A stretch of 60,488 nucleotides of DNA from IMG/VR virus record IMGVR_UViG_3300045256_000857, positions 1-60,488 of that record; one strand, given 5' to 3'. Below the pieces are notes generated by a model, which was not told the DNA's origin, searched no databases, and saw only the letters and a list, made by a program, of their open reading frames with translations. The DNA comes from a virus. The position numbers were made by a program, and so were the translations under genes. The number at the start of each line of letters is the position of its first letter. Position 1 is the first letter of the stretch. Positions 40,255 to 50,067 of this stretch are shown in pieces.

Positions 40255-40469
40255 GTTGGGGGGCTTCTGCGCTCCCGTGCAGCCCGCACTTTCATCCCCA
40301 AACCCATGTGGGGCGGGTCGCTCCGACGGTGTAGCGCGCACCGCAAGCGCAGACGCGCCGCTGACCTCGAGACGGTCAACTCCCCGCCCGGCTGTGTTTG
40401 GGCGGGTCAATTTTTGGCGTAGCCTCGAGTGACGCACCGGGTCACGCGCGCACGCGACGATGCGCGGGT
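40255..40469 (+). other. Non-coding gap before the tape measure
   Basis: 215 nt without a supported gene. Contains a terminator (40,383-40,415) and CTCGAG sites. Nothing else recognised; no strong promoter for the tape-measure gene was found. Confidence 0.5.
40383..40415 (+). terminator. Terminator between chaperone and tape measure
   Basis: CCCGCCC (40,383-40,389) with GGGCGGG (40,400-40,406), followed by TCAATTTTTGG. Confidence 0.7.
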
Positions 40470-43400
40470 ATGGCGTTCAGCATCGAAGCCCTGTTCTTCC
40501 TGCGCGACCGTGCGTCGGGACCGGCGCGGGGCATCGCGGCGGCGGCGCAGGCGGCCGGAACGCGACTCAAGGGCGCGGGCGCGCAAGGGCAGGCGGCCGG
40601 AACGAAGATCGGCGTTGCGGCCCAGGCGGCCGGTACAAAACTGCGCGGTGCGGGCGGTGCGGCTCAGGCTGCTGGCGCGCAGATCAGCGGTGCGGCGCAA
40701 ACGGCGGGCACGAAACTCAAGGGCTTGGGCGCGCAGGCCCAGGGCGCAGCCGACAAGCTCGAGGTGCTGAAACGCCAGGCGCTCGCCGCCGGAGTTGCAG
40801 CGGACAAGCTCAACGGGGCGTACATCAACGCGGGCGGCAAACTCGTGGATGCCAGCGGGCGCTTCCTCCAAGTGACGCGGCAAGCCCAGGGCGCGACGCG
40901 CGCCATGACCGGCTTCGGCGGGGTTGCCGCTCGAGCGCTCGAGCGCGCACGGACCACCGCGCAGCGCTTCGGTCAGGACCTCGAGCGCATCGGTCAGATC
41001 AGCGGTCGCGTCGCCGTCGCCTTGGGTGTGCTCGGGGCAGCCACTATCTTCACAGGCAAGAGCATCGTGGATGCAGTCGGCTTCAAAGAGCAAACCCTGA
41101 TCGGCTTTGAAACGCAGTTGGGCAGCAGCACGAAGGCGCTCAATACGTACCGCTTCGCGTTGGCGTTCGCCGCGCGCACGCCGTTCGAGACGCCGGAGAT
41201 CATCAGCGCGACGCAGCGCCTGATGGCCTTCAATTTCACCGGACGGCAAATCCCTCGAGTACTCGAAGCAGCGGGCAATGCCGCCAGCGGCTTGGGCAAA
41301 GGGTCGTTCGGCATGGATCGCATCCTGACCACGCTCGGGCAGATCAAAGCCAAGGGGCGCTTACAGGGCGACGAGCTACTCCAACTCTCGGAGATCGGCG
41401 TGAACGCCCGCACGATGCTCGAGCAAGCCTACGGCGTGACCGGCAAGGCGATGGACAAGCTCATCAGCAACGGCGCGATCAGCGCGGACACCGCCATCGG
41501 CATCATCGTGCGCGGGATGGAGAAGAAATTCCCGAAGATGATGGACAAGCAGTCCAAGAGCATCTTCGGACTGGTCAGCACGCTCAAGTCGCGTCCGTTT
41601 GAACTGTTCCAGAGCCTCGACGCGAACAAGGAACTCGAGCCGTTCAAGCGCGTGCTCCAGAACCTCGCGGCGATCACCGACTTCGACAACAACCCCGTCG
41701 GGAAACGCATCCGCAAACGCTTCCTCTCGAGCGTTGGCGGCTTGTTCCAGAGCGTCTTCGGGCGCATCGCGGACTTCACCGACCCCAAGGCGATGGAGCG
41801 CACCGTGAACCGCGCCTTCGACACGCTGGACCGTTTCAGCGCGTGGATTGCCCGCGAGGGGCCGGTCATCGTCCGCGGCGTTCAGGATTTCGGCGCGGGT
41901 GTGCGCGACGGCTTTGCCGCCGTCAAAAGCGCCTACGAGTTCGTGCGTCCGTTCCTCGAGGGTGCGGCGGGATTGCTTCAGAAGATCATCCCGCAGGGCG
42001 ATGGGGGCGGCTCGAGCCTGGCGCGACTCGCCGGGCAGGTCCTCGCCTTGGGCGGCGCGCTGAAGCTCCTCAACGTCGTCACACTGGGCGCGAGCGGGTC
42101 ACTGACGCGTTTCCTCTTGCAAAGCGTGGGGCGCGTGGTCAGCGTGCCCGTGCGCTTCGTTGGCAGAGCGGCGGGCGGGTTGCTGTCGAGGGCAGCGCAG
42201 AGCGCGGTGCAGCGCTCCCCAGTGTTGAACCTCGGACGGCGCGCGGTGCAAGGCGTGCGCGGCGTGGGGCGCGATGTGCTCGGGAACATGCGTGAAGCCG
42301 GGCGCGGCGCGGTGAGTTTCGTCCGCGAACGCATCCCCGTCGCTCGAGCCGCAGCCACTCGAGGGGCGCGGTCACTGTTGACGCGCGTGGTCAGCACGAC
42401 CAAAACAGTCGGCATCAACATCCTGACGCGCGGTGTCGGGGCGCTCAGAACCGGCGTGGGCGTCGTGAAGAGCGTCGGACTCGCCGCGCTGCGCGCCGGA
42501 GGGCAGTTGCTGCTCATCACCGCTCGAGCCGGGCTCGGGTTGCTGCGCCTGGCCGCCCAGGGCTTGCTGATGGGCGCGCGACTCGCGGCGGCGTGGCTGA
42601 TCGGCATGGGGCCCATCGGTTGGATCATCGGCGGTATCGCGCTGATCGGCGCGGGGTTGGTGCTGGTGTACAACCGCGTCGGGTGGTTCAGGGATGGTGT
42701 GAACGCCGCGTGGTCGTGGATCAAACAGGCAACCAGCGACACCGCCGCGTGGATCGGCACAGCGTTCACGAATGCGGTTAACTTCGTGGGCACATTACCG
42801 GGCAAGATCGCCGGGTTCTTCTCCGGCTTGCCCGACCGCATCGCTGGCTTCCTGCGCACGCTGCCCGACAAGCTACTCGGCATCGGTCAAGCGGTGCTGG
42901 ACGCCGTGATTCCCAAGGGCATCCGCGACGCGATAGGCGGGGCGGTGTCGTGGGTCGGGGATACCGCCAAGAACGCCGCGAACGCGTTCAACAACGCGGT
43001 GGGCAACGGCGCGAACGGCGCGCAGGCAGCGGGTGCGCGCTTGGCTCGAGGAGCGGCGCAGGGTACAGCCGGGGCGTTGCAGATTCGTTCGCCGTCACGG
43101 GTGATGACGGGGTACGGCGTGAACGCGGGCTCGAGCTTCGCCGGGGGCATGGACCGCACCGCGCGCAGCGTGTCCCGAGCCGCGCAGCGCCTCGCCCGAG
43201 CCGCCGCGCCCAGTGTCCAGCGTCGCGCCGCGCCGCGAGCAGCCGTCGTCCCGACGCCGCTGGCGCAGCGGGCAGCGCAACCCGTGAACCCCGCACCGCT
43301 GCAAGCCCCTCGCCTCGAGCCGCGCGTGATCGCCCCGAAACCGCTGGAGCGGGTCACGCCGAGGGTAGAGGTTGTTTCACCGCCCGCGCCGGTCGCCCGC

Positions 43401-43604
43401 GTGCTGCCCCAAGCGCCCGCGCCGAGCATGACACCCGCACCGCGCACCTCGAGCCCGGTGACGTTCGCCGCCGGAAGCATCGTCATTCAAGTCGCTGCCG
43501 CAGCGCAGCAAAGCCCGCGCGAGGTCGCCGCCGAGGTCGCGGACATCCTCGAGGAACGCCTCGAGTTGACCGCGTTGCGCATGGGCGCGGCGCTGCAAGG
43601 ATAA
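40470..43604 (+). CDS. Tape measure protein
   Basis: 1044 residues from the ATG at 40,470. Ala/Gly-rich coiled repeats (AAQAAGTKLRGAG type, residues about 20-110), the tape-measure domain (QTLIGFETQLGSSTKALNTYRFALAFAARTPFETPEI region; GRLQGDELLQLSEIG), hydrophobic segments near 680-750, a C-terminal assembly part (SPSRVMTGYGVNAGSSFAGGM) and a Pro-rich tail. At about 1.5 angstrom per residue the tail would be near 155 nm. Confidence 0.93.
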   Translation: MAFSIEALFFLRDRASGPARGIAAAAQAAGTRLKGAGAQGQAAGTKIGVAAQAAGTKLRGAGGAAQAAGAQISGAAQTAGTKLKGLGAQAQGAADKLEVLKRQALAAGVAADKLNGAYINAGGKLVDASGRFLQVTRQAQGATRAMTGFGGVAARALERARTTAQRFGQDLERIGQISGRVAVALGVLGAATIFTGKSIVDAVGFKEQTLIGFETQLGSSTKALNTYRFALAFAARTPFETPEIISATQRLMAFNFTGRQIPRVLEAAGNAASGLGKGSFGMDRILTTLGQIKAKGRLQGDELLQLSEIGVNARTMLEQAYGVTGKAMDKLISNGAISADTAIGIIVRGMEKKFPKMMDKQSKSIFGLVSTLKSRPFELFQSLDANKELEPFKRVLQNLAAITDFDNNPVGKRIRKRFLSSVGGLFQSVFGRIADFTDPKAMERTVNRAFDTLDRFSAWIAREGPVIVRGVQDFGAGVRDGFAAVKSAYEFVRPFLEGAAGLLQKIIPQGDGGGSSLARLAGQVLALGGALKLLNVVTLGASGSLTRFLLQSVGRVVSVPVRFVGRAAGGLLSRAAQSAVQRSPVLNLGRRAVQGVRGVGRDVLGNMREAGRGAVSFVRERIPVARAAATRGARSLLTRVVSTTKTVGINILTRGVGALRTGVGVVKSVGLAALRAGGQLLLITARAGLGLLRLAAQGLLMGARLAAAWLIGMGPIGWIIGGIALIGAGLVLVYNRVGWFRDGVNAAWSWIKQATSDTAAWIGTAFTNAVNFVGTLPGKIAGFFSGLPDRIAGFLRTLPDKLLGIGQAVLDAVIPKGIRDAIGGAVSWVGDTAKNAANAFNNAVGNGANGAQAAGARLARGAAQGTAGALQIRSPSRVMTGYGVNAGSSFAGGMDRTARSVSRAAQRLARAAAPSVQRRAAPRAAVVPTPLAQRAAQPVNPAPLQAPRLEPRVIAPKPLERVTPRVEVVSPPAPVARVLPQAPAPSMTPAPRTSSPVTFAAGSIVIQVAAAAQQSPREVAAEVADILEERLELTALRMGAALQG

Positions 43605-43606
43605 CC

Positions 43607-44179
43607 ATGCCCAACATCGGACTTCCTCAACGCAACCCCGCCGTGTGGCAGACGCTCGAATTGGACGGCAAACCGTTGCCGGGCGTGATTCAAAAGGCGC
43701 GCATCGGCGGCAACCTCTTGATGCAGCAGGAGCAGATCAGCGGGCAGAACGGCACACTGCTCGCCAACGCACAGTGGAGCGAGGACAGCGCCACGTTCGT
43801 GCTCAAGGTCAGCACCGAAGCCGAGATCAAACGCCTGGGCGAGTTCCGCACCGCGTACAAGAACCGCCCTGGTCAAAACCCGCGCGTGGTCAGCGTGCGT
43901 CACCCGGTGCTGCAACTCTTTGGGGTGTACCAGATGATCGTCAGCGGCATCGAACTCGAGTACGAACCGGAGACGTGGAAGAACATCATCGTCGCCACCA
44001 TCACCCTGACCAACATCACGCCGAAGGTCGAGAAGAAAAAGACCGATGGGACCTCGAGCGCCAAACCTGCGATCAAGCCCGGCGACGCGGCGAGCTTCGA
44101 CGATTACAACGCGTCCTTCGACATCACCGAACCCCCGCCCGCCAAACCCAGCGCCACGCCGCCGCCGGTGAAGCCGTGA
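43607..44179 (+). CDS. Baseplate/tail-end protein after tape measure
   Basis: 190 residues. Beta-rich start (WQTLELDGKPLPGVIQKARI, GQNGTLLANAQWSEDSATFVLKV) and a Pro/Lys-rich tail. Position corresponds to a tube-initiator or LysM-type protein of Mu-like phages (region of gpN), but no LysM motif is seen. Starts 3 nt after the tape-measure stop. Confidence 0.6.
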   Translation: MPNIGLPQRNPAVWQTLELDGKPLPGVIQKARIGGNLLMQQEQISGQNGTLLANAQWSEDSATFVLKVSTEAEIKRLGEFRTAYKNRPGQNPRVVSVRHPVLQLFGVYQMIVSGIELEYEPETWKNIIVATITLTNITPKVEKKKTDGTSSAKPAIKPGDAASFDDYNASFDITEPPPAKPSATPPPVKP

Positions 44180-44847
44180 CGCTCGCGGTCATCAACCGCA
44201 TCCCCGTGGTGCGTTTGAGCGTCGTGCGTCGTCGCAGCGGTCGCGCGTCGGTGCAAGCGACCCTGGGCGTGGGACTCGAGGACGCCGGGTTGAGCCTCGA
44301 GGCTCCGGTCGCGCTGGAGATCGGCGGTGTGACCGCGTTCGAGGGCAGCACGTGGCGCTTAGGGCGCGCGGGCGGGTTAGCGGTGCTCACGGCCCGTGAC
44401 GGCGCGGGACTCGAGGCTGTGCTGCCGCCGAAGTACTACAAGGACACCACGTTCAACCTCGTCGCCACGGACATCCTGCGCGAAGCGGGTGAGCGCGGCG
44501 TGGTCAACCTGCCCGGCGAATTCGCGCGTTACTCGCGCCTCGAAGCTCCCGGCTACCGCGCCTTGCAAGCGCTGTTGTTCGAGCAGATCGGCGCGAATTG
44601 GCGCACGCGCTTGGACGGGTCACTCGTCGTCGGTGCGCACGACCCCGGCGCGGCGAGCCTCGAGTGGGGCGAGGATTTGCTCGGCAGCAACCCGGAGCGC
44701 AACCGCTTCGAGGCACTGATCTCCCCAAGCCTCGAGCCGGGCATGACCCTCACCGTCAACCCCTACGGCGAGGCGCGCACGGGCGTGTTGCAGATGCTCG
44801 AGCACTGCATAGACGGCGCGCGTTCGAGGACGTACCTGTGGCTCTAG
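44176..44847 (+). CDS. Baseplate hub protein (Mu gpP/gp44-like)
   Basis: 223 residues from GTG in a GTGA overlap. Strand-rich N-terminus (VVRLSVVRRRSGRASVQATL), ATDILREAGERGVVNLP, ALQALLFEQIGANWRTRLDGSLVVG and NRFEALISPSLEPGMTLTV fit hub proteins resembling gp27/gpD. Would anchor the spike. Confidence 0.65.
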   Translation: MTLAVINRIPVVRLSVVRRRSGRASVQATLGVGLEDAGLSLEAPVALEIGGVTAFEGSTWRLGRAGGLAVLTARDGAGLEAVLPPKYYKDTTFNLVATDILREAGERGVVNLPGEFARYSRLEAPGYRALQALLFEQIGANWRTRLDGSLVVGAHDPGAASLEWGEDLLGSNPERNRFEALISPSLEPGMTLTVNPYGEARTGVLQMLEHCIDGARSRTYLWL

Positions 44848-45551
44848 ACCGCTTCTGGGCGGCGATCCAGGACCTCGTGCGCTCGAGCGTGCCGGTCGTG
44901 GATTACTTCGCTGCGTACCCCGCGACGGTGCTGATCTGCCACGGTGACAACACCCTGGACGTGCGCCCGGACAGTCCGCGCCTGGCGGACCTGACCGACG
45001 TACCGCTGCGCGGCTTCGTGCCCGGCGCACTGGTCAAGGTCAAAAAAGGCGCGCGGGTCCTCTTGCACTTTGACGAGGGCGACCGCGCCAAGCCATTCGT
45101 GCGCCCCGACTGGGATGCGGGTGCGCTCGAATACCTGATGATTCCCACGGGTTTGGGACAGCGCTTCATCCTGGACGACGACCGCGACGGTGGGTACGCC
45201 AACCCCATCGTGCGGCTCGAGAACCACATGGGCGAGAAGCTCGAGTTCTTGGCGACGCCGAAGATCGCGCGTTTCCAGGGGCGCGACGGCGAGAAGCTCG
45301 AGATTGACGAGAACGCCAAAACCTTGAAACTCATCGCCGGAACCGAGGTCATCACCTTGGACAAGGTTGCCAAGACCATCACGATCACCAGCCTGCTCGG
45401 GGTGACGATCAACACGACCGCCGGAGACACGACGATCAACGCGAGCGGGCAGGTGCTCCTGGGTGGCGGTGGCGCTCCGGTCGCTCGAGTGGGTGACACG
45501 GTGAGCGGTGGCGTCATCACCAGCGGCTCGAGCAAGGTTCGCGCGGGGTGA
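44838..45551 (+). CDS. Baseplate spike protein (gpV/Mu gp45-like)
   Basis: 237 residues from GTG, overlapping the hub gene by 10 nt. N-terminal OB-type region (LRGFVPGALVKVKKGARVLLHFDEGDRAKPFV), then repeated strands (GEKLEFLATPKIARFQGRDGEKLEI) forming a beta-helix, ending GGGGAPVARVGDTVSGGVI, a PAAR-like or spike tip. It pierces the outer layers on contraction. Confidence 0.8.
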   Translation: MALDRFWAAIQDLVRSSVPVVDYFAAYPATVLICHGDNTLDVRPDSPRLADLTDVPLRGFVPGALVKVKKGARVLLHFDEGDRAKPFVRPDWDAGALEYLMIPTGLGQRFILDDDRDGGYANPIVRLENHMGEKLEFLATPKIARFQGRDGEKLEIDENAKTLKLIAGTEVITLDKVAKTITITSLLGVTINTTAGDTTINASGQVLLGGGGAPVARVGDTVSGGVITSGSSKVRAG

Positions 45552-45587
45552 CGCGGCGAGACGCACCCGGCACGCTCAGACAGGACG

Positions 45588-45989
45588 ATGGACGGCAGCA
45601 TGGCTTCTGTCGTTGACCCGTACACCTGGGCTGACCTGACCGCGCTGCCCGACCTGGACAACCGCGTCGTGCGCGGCCCTCGAGTGCTTTTGGAGGCGCT
45701 CGCGCGGCGGCTTATCACGCCCCGAGGCGGCTTGTGGTACGACGCGAGTTACGGCTTCGACCTGCGCACGTACCTGCACAGCCGCGACCTACCCGCCGTG
45801 CGCTACGCGATTGAAACCGGCGTCGAAGCCCAGGTTCTCCTAGACCCGCGCGTGCTCGAGGCGAACTGCACCGTCGTTCGCCTGGTGCGCGACACGCTGG
45901 AATGCACGCTGACGCTCGAGACGACCATCGGACCGTGGGCAGGCATCGTCAAGGTCAGCGACCTGACCGTGGAGATCCTCGATGGCTAA
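45588..45989 (+). CDS. Baseplate wedge protein (gpW/gp25-like)
   Basis: 133 residues; a second ATG at 45,600 is possible. VVRGPRVLLEALARRLITPRGGLWYDASYGFDLRTYL and LECTLTLETTIGPWAG are the gpW/gp25 lysozyme-like wedge signature. It links to gpJ, whose start overlaps its end by 8 nt. Confidence 0.85.
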   Translation: MDGSMASVVDPYTWADLTALPDLDNRVVRGPRVLLEALARRLITPRGGLWYDASYGFDLRTYLHSRDLPAVRYAIETGVEAQVLLDPRVLEANCTVVRLVRDTLECTLTLETTIGPWAGIVKVSDLTVEILDG

Positions 45990-47091
45990 CCTCGCCGCGC
46001 TGCTCATTCCCAAAACCGCGACGCAGGTCAAGCAGCGCGTGATTAATGGCATTCAACTCGAGGGCGGGGCGAACGCCGCGGTCAGCGCGATCAACGACTG
46101 GGTGAACGGCGGCGTCGTGGAGACGCTGATTCAAAACGACGCGGACGTGCTCACCGACCTGTACGCGAACGTGCCGGTGATCGCCAGGAGCGGCTTCCTC
46201 GAGACCTCTGAAGGCGAGTGGACGGATGTCAACGCCGAAGACCAGTACCAACTCTCGCGCCTGCCCAGCCTGTTCGCGCGCTACCAACTCACCCTGACCG
46301 CGCAAGCGGGCAGCGGTCCGTACACGATCCAGCCCAATCAACTCTGGGCGACGACCGCCAGCGGCTTGCGGTACAACAACACGAACGGCGGCACGATCCC
46401 CGCAGGCGGGTCGCTGATCCTCACCTTCGTCGCGGAGAACCCCGGCGCGGCGTACAACGTCGCCACGGGACAGATCAACGCCCTGGTCACACCCCTCTCC
46501 GGCGTCACCGTCACGAACACCGGCAGCGCCCTGTTGAGTGCCGGGCGCGACGTGGAAACCGACGACAGCCTGCGCTCGAGATGCCGTCTGCAATGGGCGG
46601 AACTCGGCACGGGCTCGAGCCGCGACGCGTATGAAAGTTGGGCGCGCAAGGGCAGTCAGGCGGTCTCGAGGGTGCTCATCCGCGACCAGCACCCGCGCGG
46701 TCAAGGCACGGTGGACGTGGTGGTCTGGGGCGAGGGCGGCATCGGCACGGCGGACGTGGCAGCGGTCAACTCCTACGTCCAAGCACGCAAGCCGGGCGTG
46801 AGCGACGTGGCGGTCACGGCGGCGGTCGCGCAGACGGTGACGGTCACGGCGACTGTGTATGTGCGCGCTGCGAACCTCGCGGCGGCCCAGGCAGCGGTCG
46901 CCTTGAACTTCGTTGCCTTGGCAAAAAACACGCCCATCGAAGGCACGATTTACACCGACGCGATCAACGCCGCGATTCAAAACGCGCCCGGCGTGCGCAA
47001 CAACGACCTCTCCGCGCCCGCCGCCGATTTCAACCTCAACGCCTCGAGCGCTGCCCAGTACGTCCCTAACCTGACGTGGGTGACGATATGA
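45982..47091 (+). CDS. Baseplate protein J (Mu gp47-like)
   Basis: 369 residues: LIPKTATQVKQRVINGIQL, SEGEWTDVNAEDQY, a long beta domain, then GRDVETDDSLRSRCRLQWAEL, SRVLIRDQHPRGQGTVDVVVWG and a C-terminal VTVTATVYVRA. All are baseplate J hallmarks. Overlaps gpW and the following gpI-like gene (ATGA). Confidence 0.92.
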   Translation: MANLAALLIPKTATQVKQRVINGIQLEGGANAAVSAINDWVNGGVVETLIQNDADVLTDLYANVPVIARSGFLETSEGEWTDVNAEDQYQLSRLPSLFARYQLTLTAQAGSGPYTIQPNQLWATTASGLRYNNTNGGTIPAGGSLILTFVAENPGAAYNVATGQINALVTPLSGVTVTNTGSALLSAGRDVETDDSLRSRCRLQWAELGTGSSRDAYESWARKGSQAVSRVLIRDQHPRGQGTVDVVVWGEGGIGTADVAAVNSYVQARKPGVSDVAVTAAVAQTVTVTATVYVRAANLAAAQAAVALNFVALAKNTPIEGTIYTDAINAAIQNAPGVRNNDLSAPAADFNLNASSAAQYVPNLTWVTI

Positions 47092-47669
47092 CCCAGCGCA
47101 CCGACTACAAAACCCTGCAAGCCAAGCTCAGCCCGACGTGGCTGCGCAAGCCCGTTGCGCAAGGCTACCTGCGCGGACTTGGACGCAGCAAAGACGAACT
47201 CGTCGCGGAACTCGCGGACGCCGTGCGCATCAAATTCTTGCGCTTCATGGACGATGATGCACTTGCACTCAAAGGCGCGGAACGGTCGCTCGAGCGCTTC
47301 CCCGGCGAGGACACCGAGCGTTACCGCGCCAGGCTCCTGCGCGCGTGGGAGTTCTGGCGGCAGGCGGGCACGACGCTGGGCATTCAAGCCGCGCTGAGCG
47401 CGCTGGGGTACAACAGCGACATTCGCCCCGTGCGCGTGTACGACCCCGCGCGCTGGGCGGAGTTCGACGTGTGGCTCTACCCCGGCTCGAGGACGTACCC
47501 GAACACGCCGGAAGAGGCAGCGCTGATTCGCCGCGTCATCAACAAGTTCAAGACCGCGCACGAGAAGATCGGCAGCATCCGTTACGTCAGCAACACCCTG
47601 ACGTGGAACCCGCCGCTGAACTGGAACCCCGCTGGCGTCACCTGGGGCGACGCGCCGATCACGATTTAG
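47088..47669 (+). CDS. Tail protein gpI-like (Mu gp48)
   Basis: 193 residues from the ATG in the ATGA overlap. KFLRFMDDDALALKGAERSLERFPGEDTERYRARLLRAWEFW, TTLGIQAALSALGY and WAEFDVWLYPGS match the gpI/DUF2313-like family that connects baseplate and fibres. Confidence 0.8.
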   Translation: MTQRTDYKTLQAKLSPTWLRKPVAQGYLRGLGRSKDELVAELADAVRIKFLRFMDDDALALKGAERSLERFPGEDTERYRARLLRAWEFWRQAGTTLGIQAALSALGYNSDIRPVRVYDPARWAEFDVWLYPGSRTYPNTPEEAALIRRVINKFKTAHEKIGSIRYVSNTLTWNPPLNWNPAGVTWGDAPITI

Positions 47670-47681
47670 AGGACACTCACC

Positions 47682-49535
47682 ATGCCCAAGACCCTGACCG
47701 CCGTAGACGCGTTCCTGACCAGCTTGCCGTCGTTCCCGATCAGCGGCAATGCGGAACCGCTGTCCATTGACAACCTCGAGCCGACGTTTCAACGCCTCTT
47801 AAACAACACCTTGCACCTGCACAACCGCACCTCGAGCCTCGAGAGCGGCGTGCGGCGCATCCGCCAGGTCGCGGGCATCGCCAACCTCTCGAGCCTGAGC
47901 ATCGTTGATGGCGAAGAGATCTTCGTCTCGCGCATCGGCATCTACGAGTACGTCGCGGGCAGCAGCACCACGGCGGACGGCTTGTGGATCGTCAACGGTC
48001 CGGGTGGCGTGGGGCGGTACTTCCATGAGTTGGCGGACACCAAGGGCGCGAACAACGGACTGGCAACCCTCACGTCGGCGGGAAGAGTCGCGCAGAACCC
48101 AGTGGATGGCAGCATCGTCACCGCGCACCTTGCTGATGCAAGTGTCACCAGCGCGAAAATTGCGGACGGCGCTGTCGGAAGCCCCAAACTCGCCGCGGGC
48201 TCGGTGATCGCGCATCTTGGATACACTCCTGTAAACCGTATCGGCGACACAATGACAGGCACGTTGTTCGGCACGCAATTCGTCACACGGCTTGGCACGG
48301 GCAATGTGGACGTGGTGCTGCAAACAGCGGGTGGGTCAACACGTTGGGGCATTTACAAGGAAGTAACCGAAGCTGCTGGAGACATCGGAAACGACCTCTG
48401 GGTTAATCGCTACAGCAACACTCAAGTTCTGCTCGGCACACCTGTCAAAATCAGACGTTCCGACGGATTGGTCACGCTCGAGAACGCACTCACTGTAGGG
48501 GGATTGAGCACGTTCAACGGCGGATTCTCGGGTACGTCGGGCATTCTGTCCGGCGCGCTCAACTTGGACAGCGCCCCTGGAGCCATCAAAGTTGCCCTGC
48601 GCACGGCGGCGGGCAACCAACGCTGGGTCATGGCATTGGAAAACTCGGAAGCTGGCGGCAACATCGGAAACGATTGGGCACTGTTACGCTATGACAATAC
48701 GAACGCGTTTTTGTCGCGCCCAATCCGCATTCCCCGCAACACGGGCATCCCTGTCTTCGACGCGGGTTTCTCTTCCCCCGGCGTTCCAACGTTCGACGCT
48801 GGTGGCATTGCCGCACAGTTTCGCGCGTCAGCAGCAAACAACTTCGTCGGGGTCGGCCTTTACGGTGACAACTCGAATTTGACCACGCGTCACGCGTACA
48901 TCGGACAGCCCTCGCCAGGCGTGCGTGACCTCGTGATTCTCAATGACGTGCTAAACGCGAATATCTCGCTAAGCACGACAGGCACAGGCGTTGTGCAGGT
49001 CAATGGAAATACGATTTGGCACGCGGGAAACTTCACGCCTTCAAACTACGCGACCTTGGCGGGCACACCAAACTTCACTGGCACACCGACGATTCAAGGG
49101 CAAACCATCTGGCGCTCTGGTAACTTCGATCCCTCTAGCTACCTGACCACGGCCACAGCGGCGAGCACCTACGTCGCTTTGACCGGCGCGCAAACCGTCG
49201 CTGGCGTGAAAAACTTTTCCTCGATACCTACTATCTCCAGTCAGCCGGTCCCGCGTCGTACTGGCTCCGTATCAACGACGACGAGTGCATTCTCGATCCC
49301 GGCGAACGGTCAAGTCTCAACAACCATTGCACTAGGTGTTTCGGCAGGCACGGGAAGCATGTTGTGCATCAACAGACTGTCAGCCCAGTCATTGAATTCG
49401 GCCGACCAACTCGCTCTAAGAGCATGGGCATGGACTGGTACTGATCTCACTGTGATCGTGTCGAATCTTCGCTCGGTAGCGACTGGAACCGATGTGCAAG
49501 TCACCCTGGAATGCGAAATCCTCAAATACAACTGA
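47682..49535 (+). CDS. Tail fibre protein with recently acquired distal part
   Basis: 617 residues after GAGGACACTCACC. The first 150 residues (TVDAFLTSLPSFPISGNAEP-type start, ADGLWIVNGPGGVGRYFHEL) join the baseplate. The remainder has fibre repeats: WRSGNFDPSSYLTT, NTIWHAGNFTPSNYATLAG, and NIGNDLWVNRYSN. From about 48,100 on base composition is more AT-rich and CTCGAG almost vanishes, indicating horizontal exchange of the host-binding part. Confidence 0.85.
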   Translation: MPKTLTAVDAFLTSLPSFPISGNAEPLSIDNLEPTFQRLLNNTLHLHNRTSSLESGVRRIRQVAGIANLSSLSIVDGEEIFVSRIGIYEYVAGSSTTADGLWIVNGPGGVGRYFHELADTKGANNGLATLTSAGRVAQNPVDGSIVTAHLADASVTSAKIADGAVGSPKLAAGSVIAHLGYTPVNRIGDTMTGTLFGTQFVTRLGTGNVDVVLQTAGGSTRWGIYKEVTEAAGDIGNDLWVNRYSNTQVLLGTPVKIRRSDGLVTLENALTVGGLSTFNGGFSGTSGILSGALNLDSAPGAIKVALRTAAGNQRWVMALENSEAGGNIGNDWALLRYDNTNAFLSRPIRIPRNTGIPVFDAGFSSPGVPTFDAGGIAAQFRASAANNFVGVGLYGDNSNLTTRHAYIGQPSPGVRDLVILNDVLNANISLSTTGTGVVQVNGNTIWHAGNFTPSNYATLAGTPNFTGTPTIQGQTIWRSGNFDPSSYLTTATAASTYVALTGAQTVAGVKNFSSIPTISSQPVPRRTGSVSTTTSAFSIPANGQVSTTIALGVSAGTGSMLCINRLSAQSLNSADQLALRAWAWTGTDLTVIVSNLRSVATGTDVQVTLECEILKYN

Positions 49536-49538
49536 GTT

Positions 49539-49997
49539 TCAAGGTTTCACGTCTCGAGGGTTTGGGATACACGGCGCGTCGTACAACAGGGGATTGAACG
49601 ACTCGCCGCAGGCGACTGTGTAGGCTCGAGCAAACGCCTCCGCGAATCCTTCGTGCGGGCTCGAGTAATACTCTCCAAACGCTGCACCCTCATCATGCCA
49701 ACCGTTGTGCGTCCAACCAAGCTCGAGCCGGTCCAGGCAGTGTCCTACTTCGTGCGCCACGATGTGCCCGAAGGCAGGTGTCGGCAAGTAATTGCGATGC
49801 ACATGAACAATGCACTCACCGACCGTTGTCGCAAAGCCGCTCATGTCAGCGGGTCCACCCGTGTACAGCTTGAGCGTGATCGAGTGCCCACGAACCCGTA
49901 ATTGCGACTGCTCTCCGGTCAATCGCACAGACATGAACGCCAGTTGATTGCATGAAGCGAGCACACAAACCAGTAATGCACCAATGATAATTTTCAT
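49539..49997 (-). CDS. Lipoprotein zinc metallopeptidase
   Basis: 152 residues. Signal with lipobox LLVCVLASC (lipidation at Cys16). Zinc motif HEVGH in HIVAHEVGHCLDRLELGW near residues 80-86, and a downstream EGFAEAFARAY likely giving the third ligand and SxxE/F helix. GGAGG precedes the ATG. Transcribed against the late operon, so probably a lysogeny-expressed moron acting at the cell surface. Substrate unknown. Confidence 0.8.
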   Translation of the reverse strand: MKIIIGALLVCVLASCNQLAFMSVRLTGEQSQLRVRGHSITLKLYTGGPADMSGFATTVGECIVHVHRNYLPTPAFGHIVAHEVGHCLDRLELGWTHNGWHDEGAAFGEYYSSPHEGFAEAFARAYTVACGESFNPLLYDAPCIPNPRDVKP

Positions 49998-50067
49998 GTC
50001 GTAGCGCCTCCAAGCGCTGCCAGCCCCTCGGACGTGCCACCGTCGCGGGGGGCGCTTACTGCCGAGC

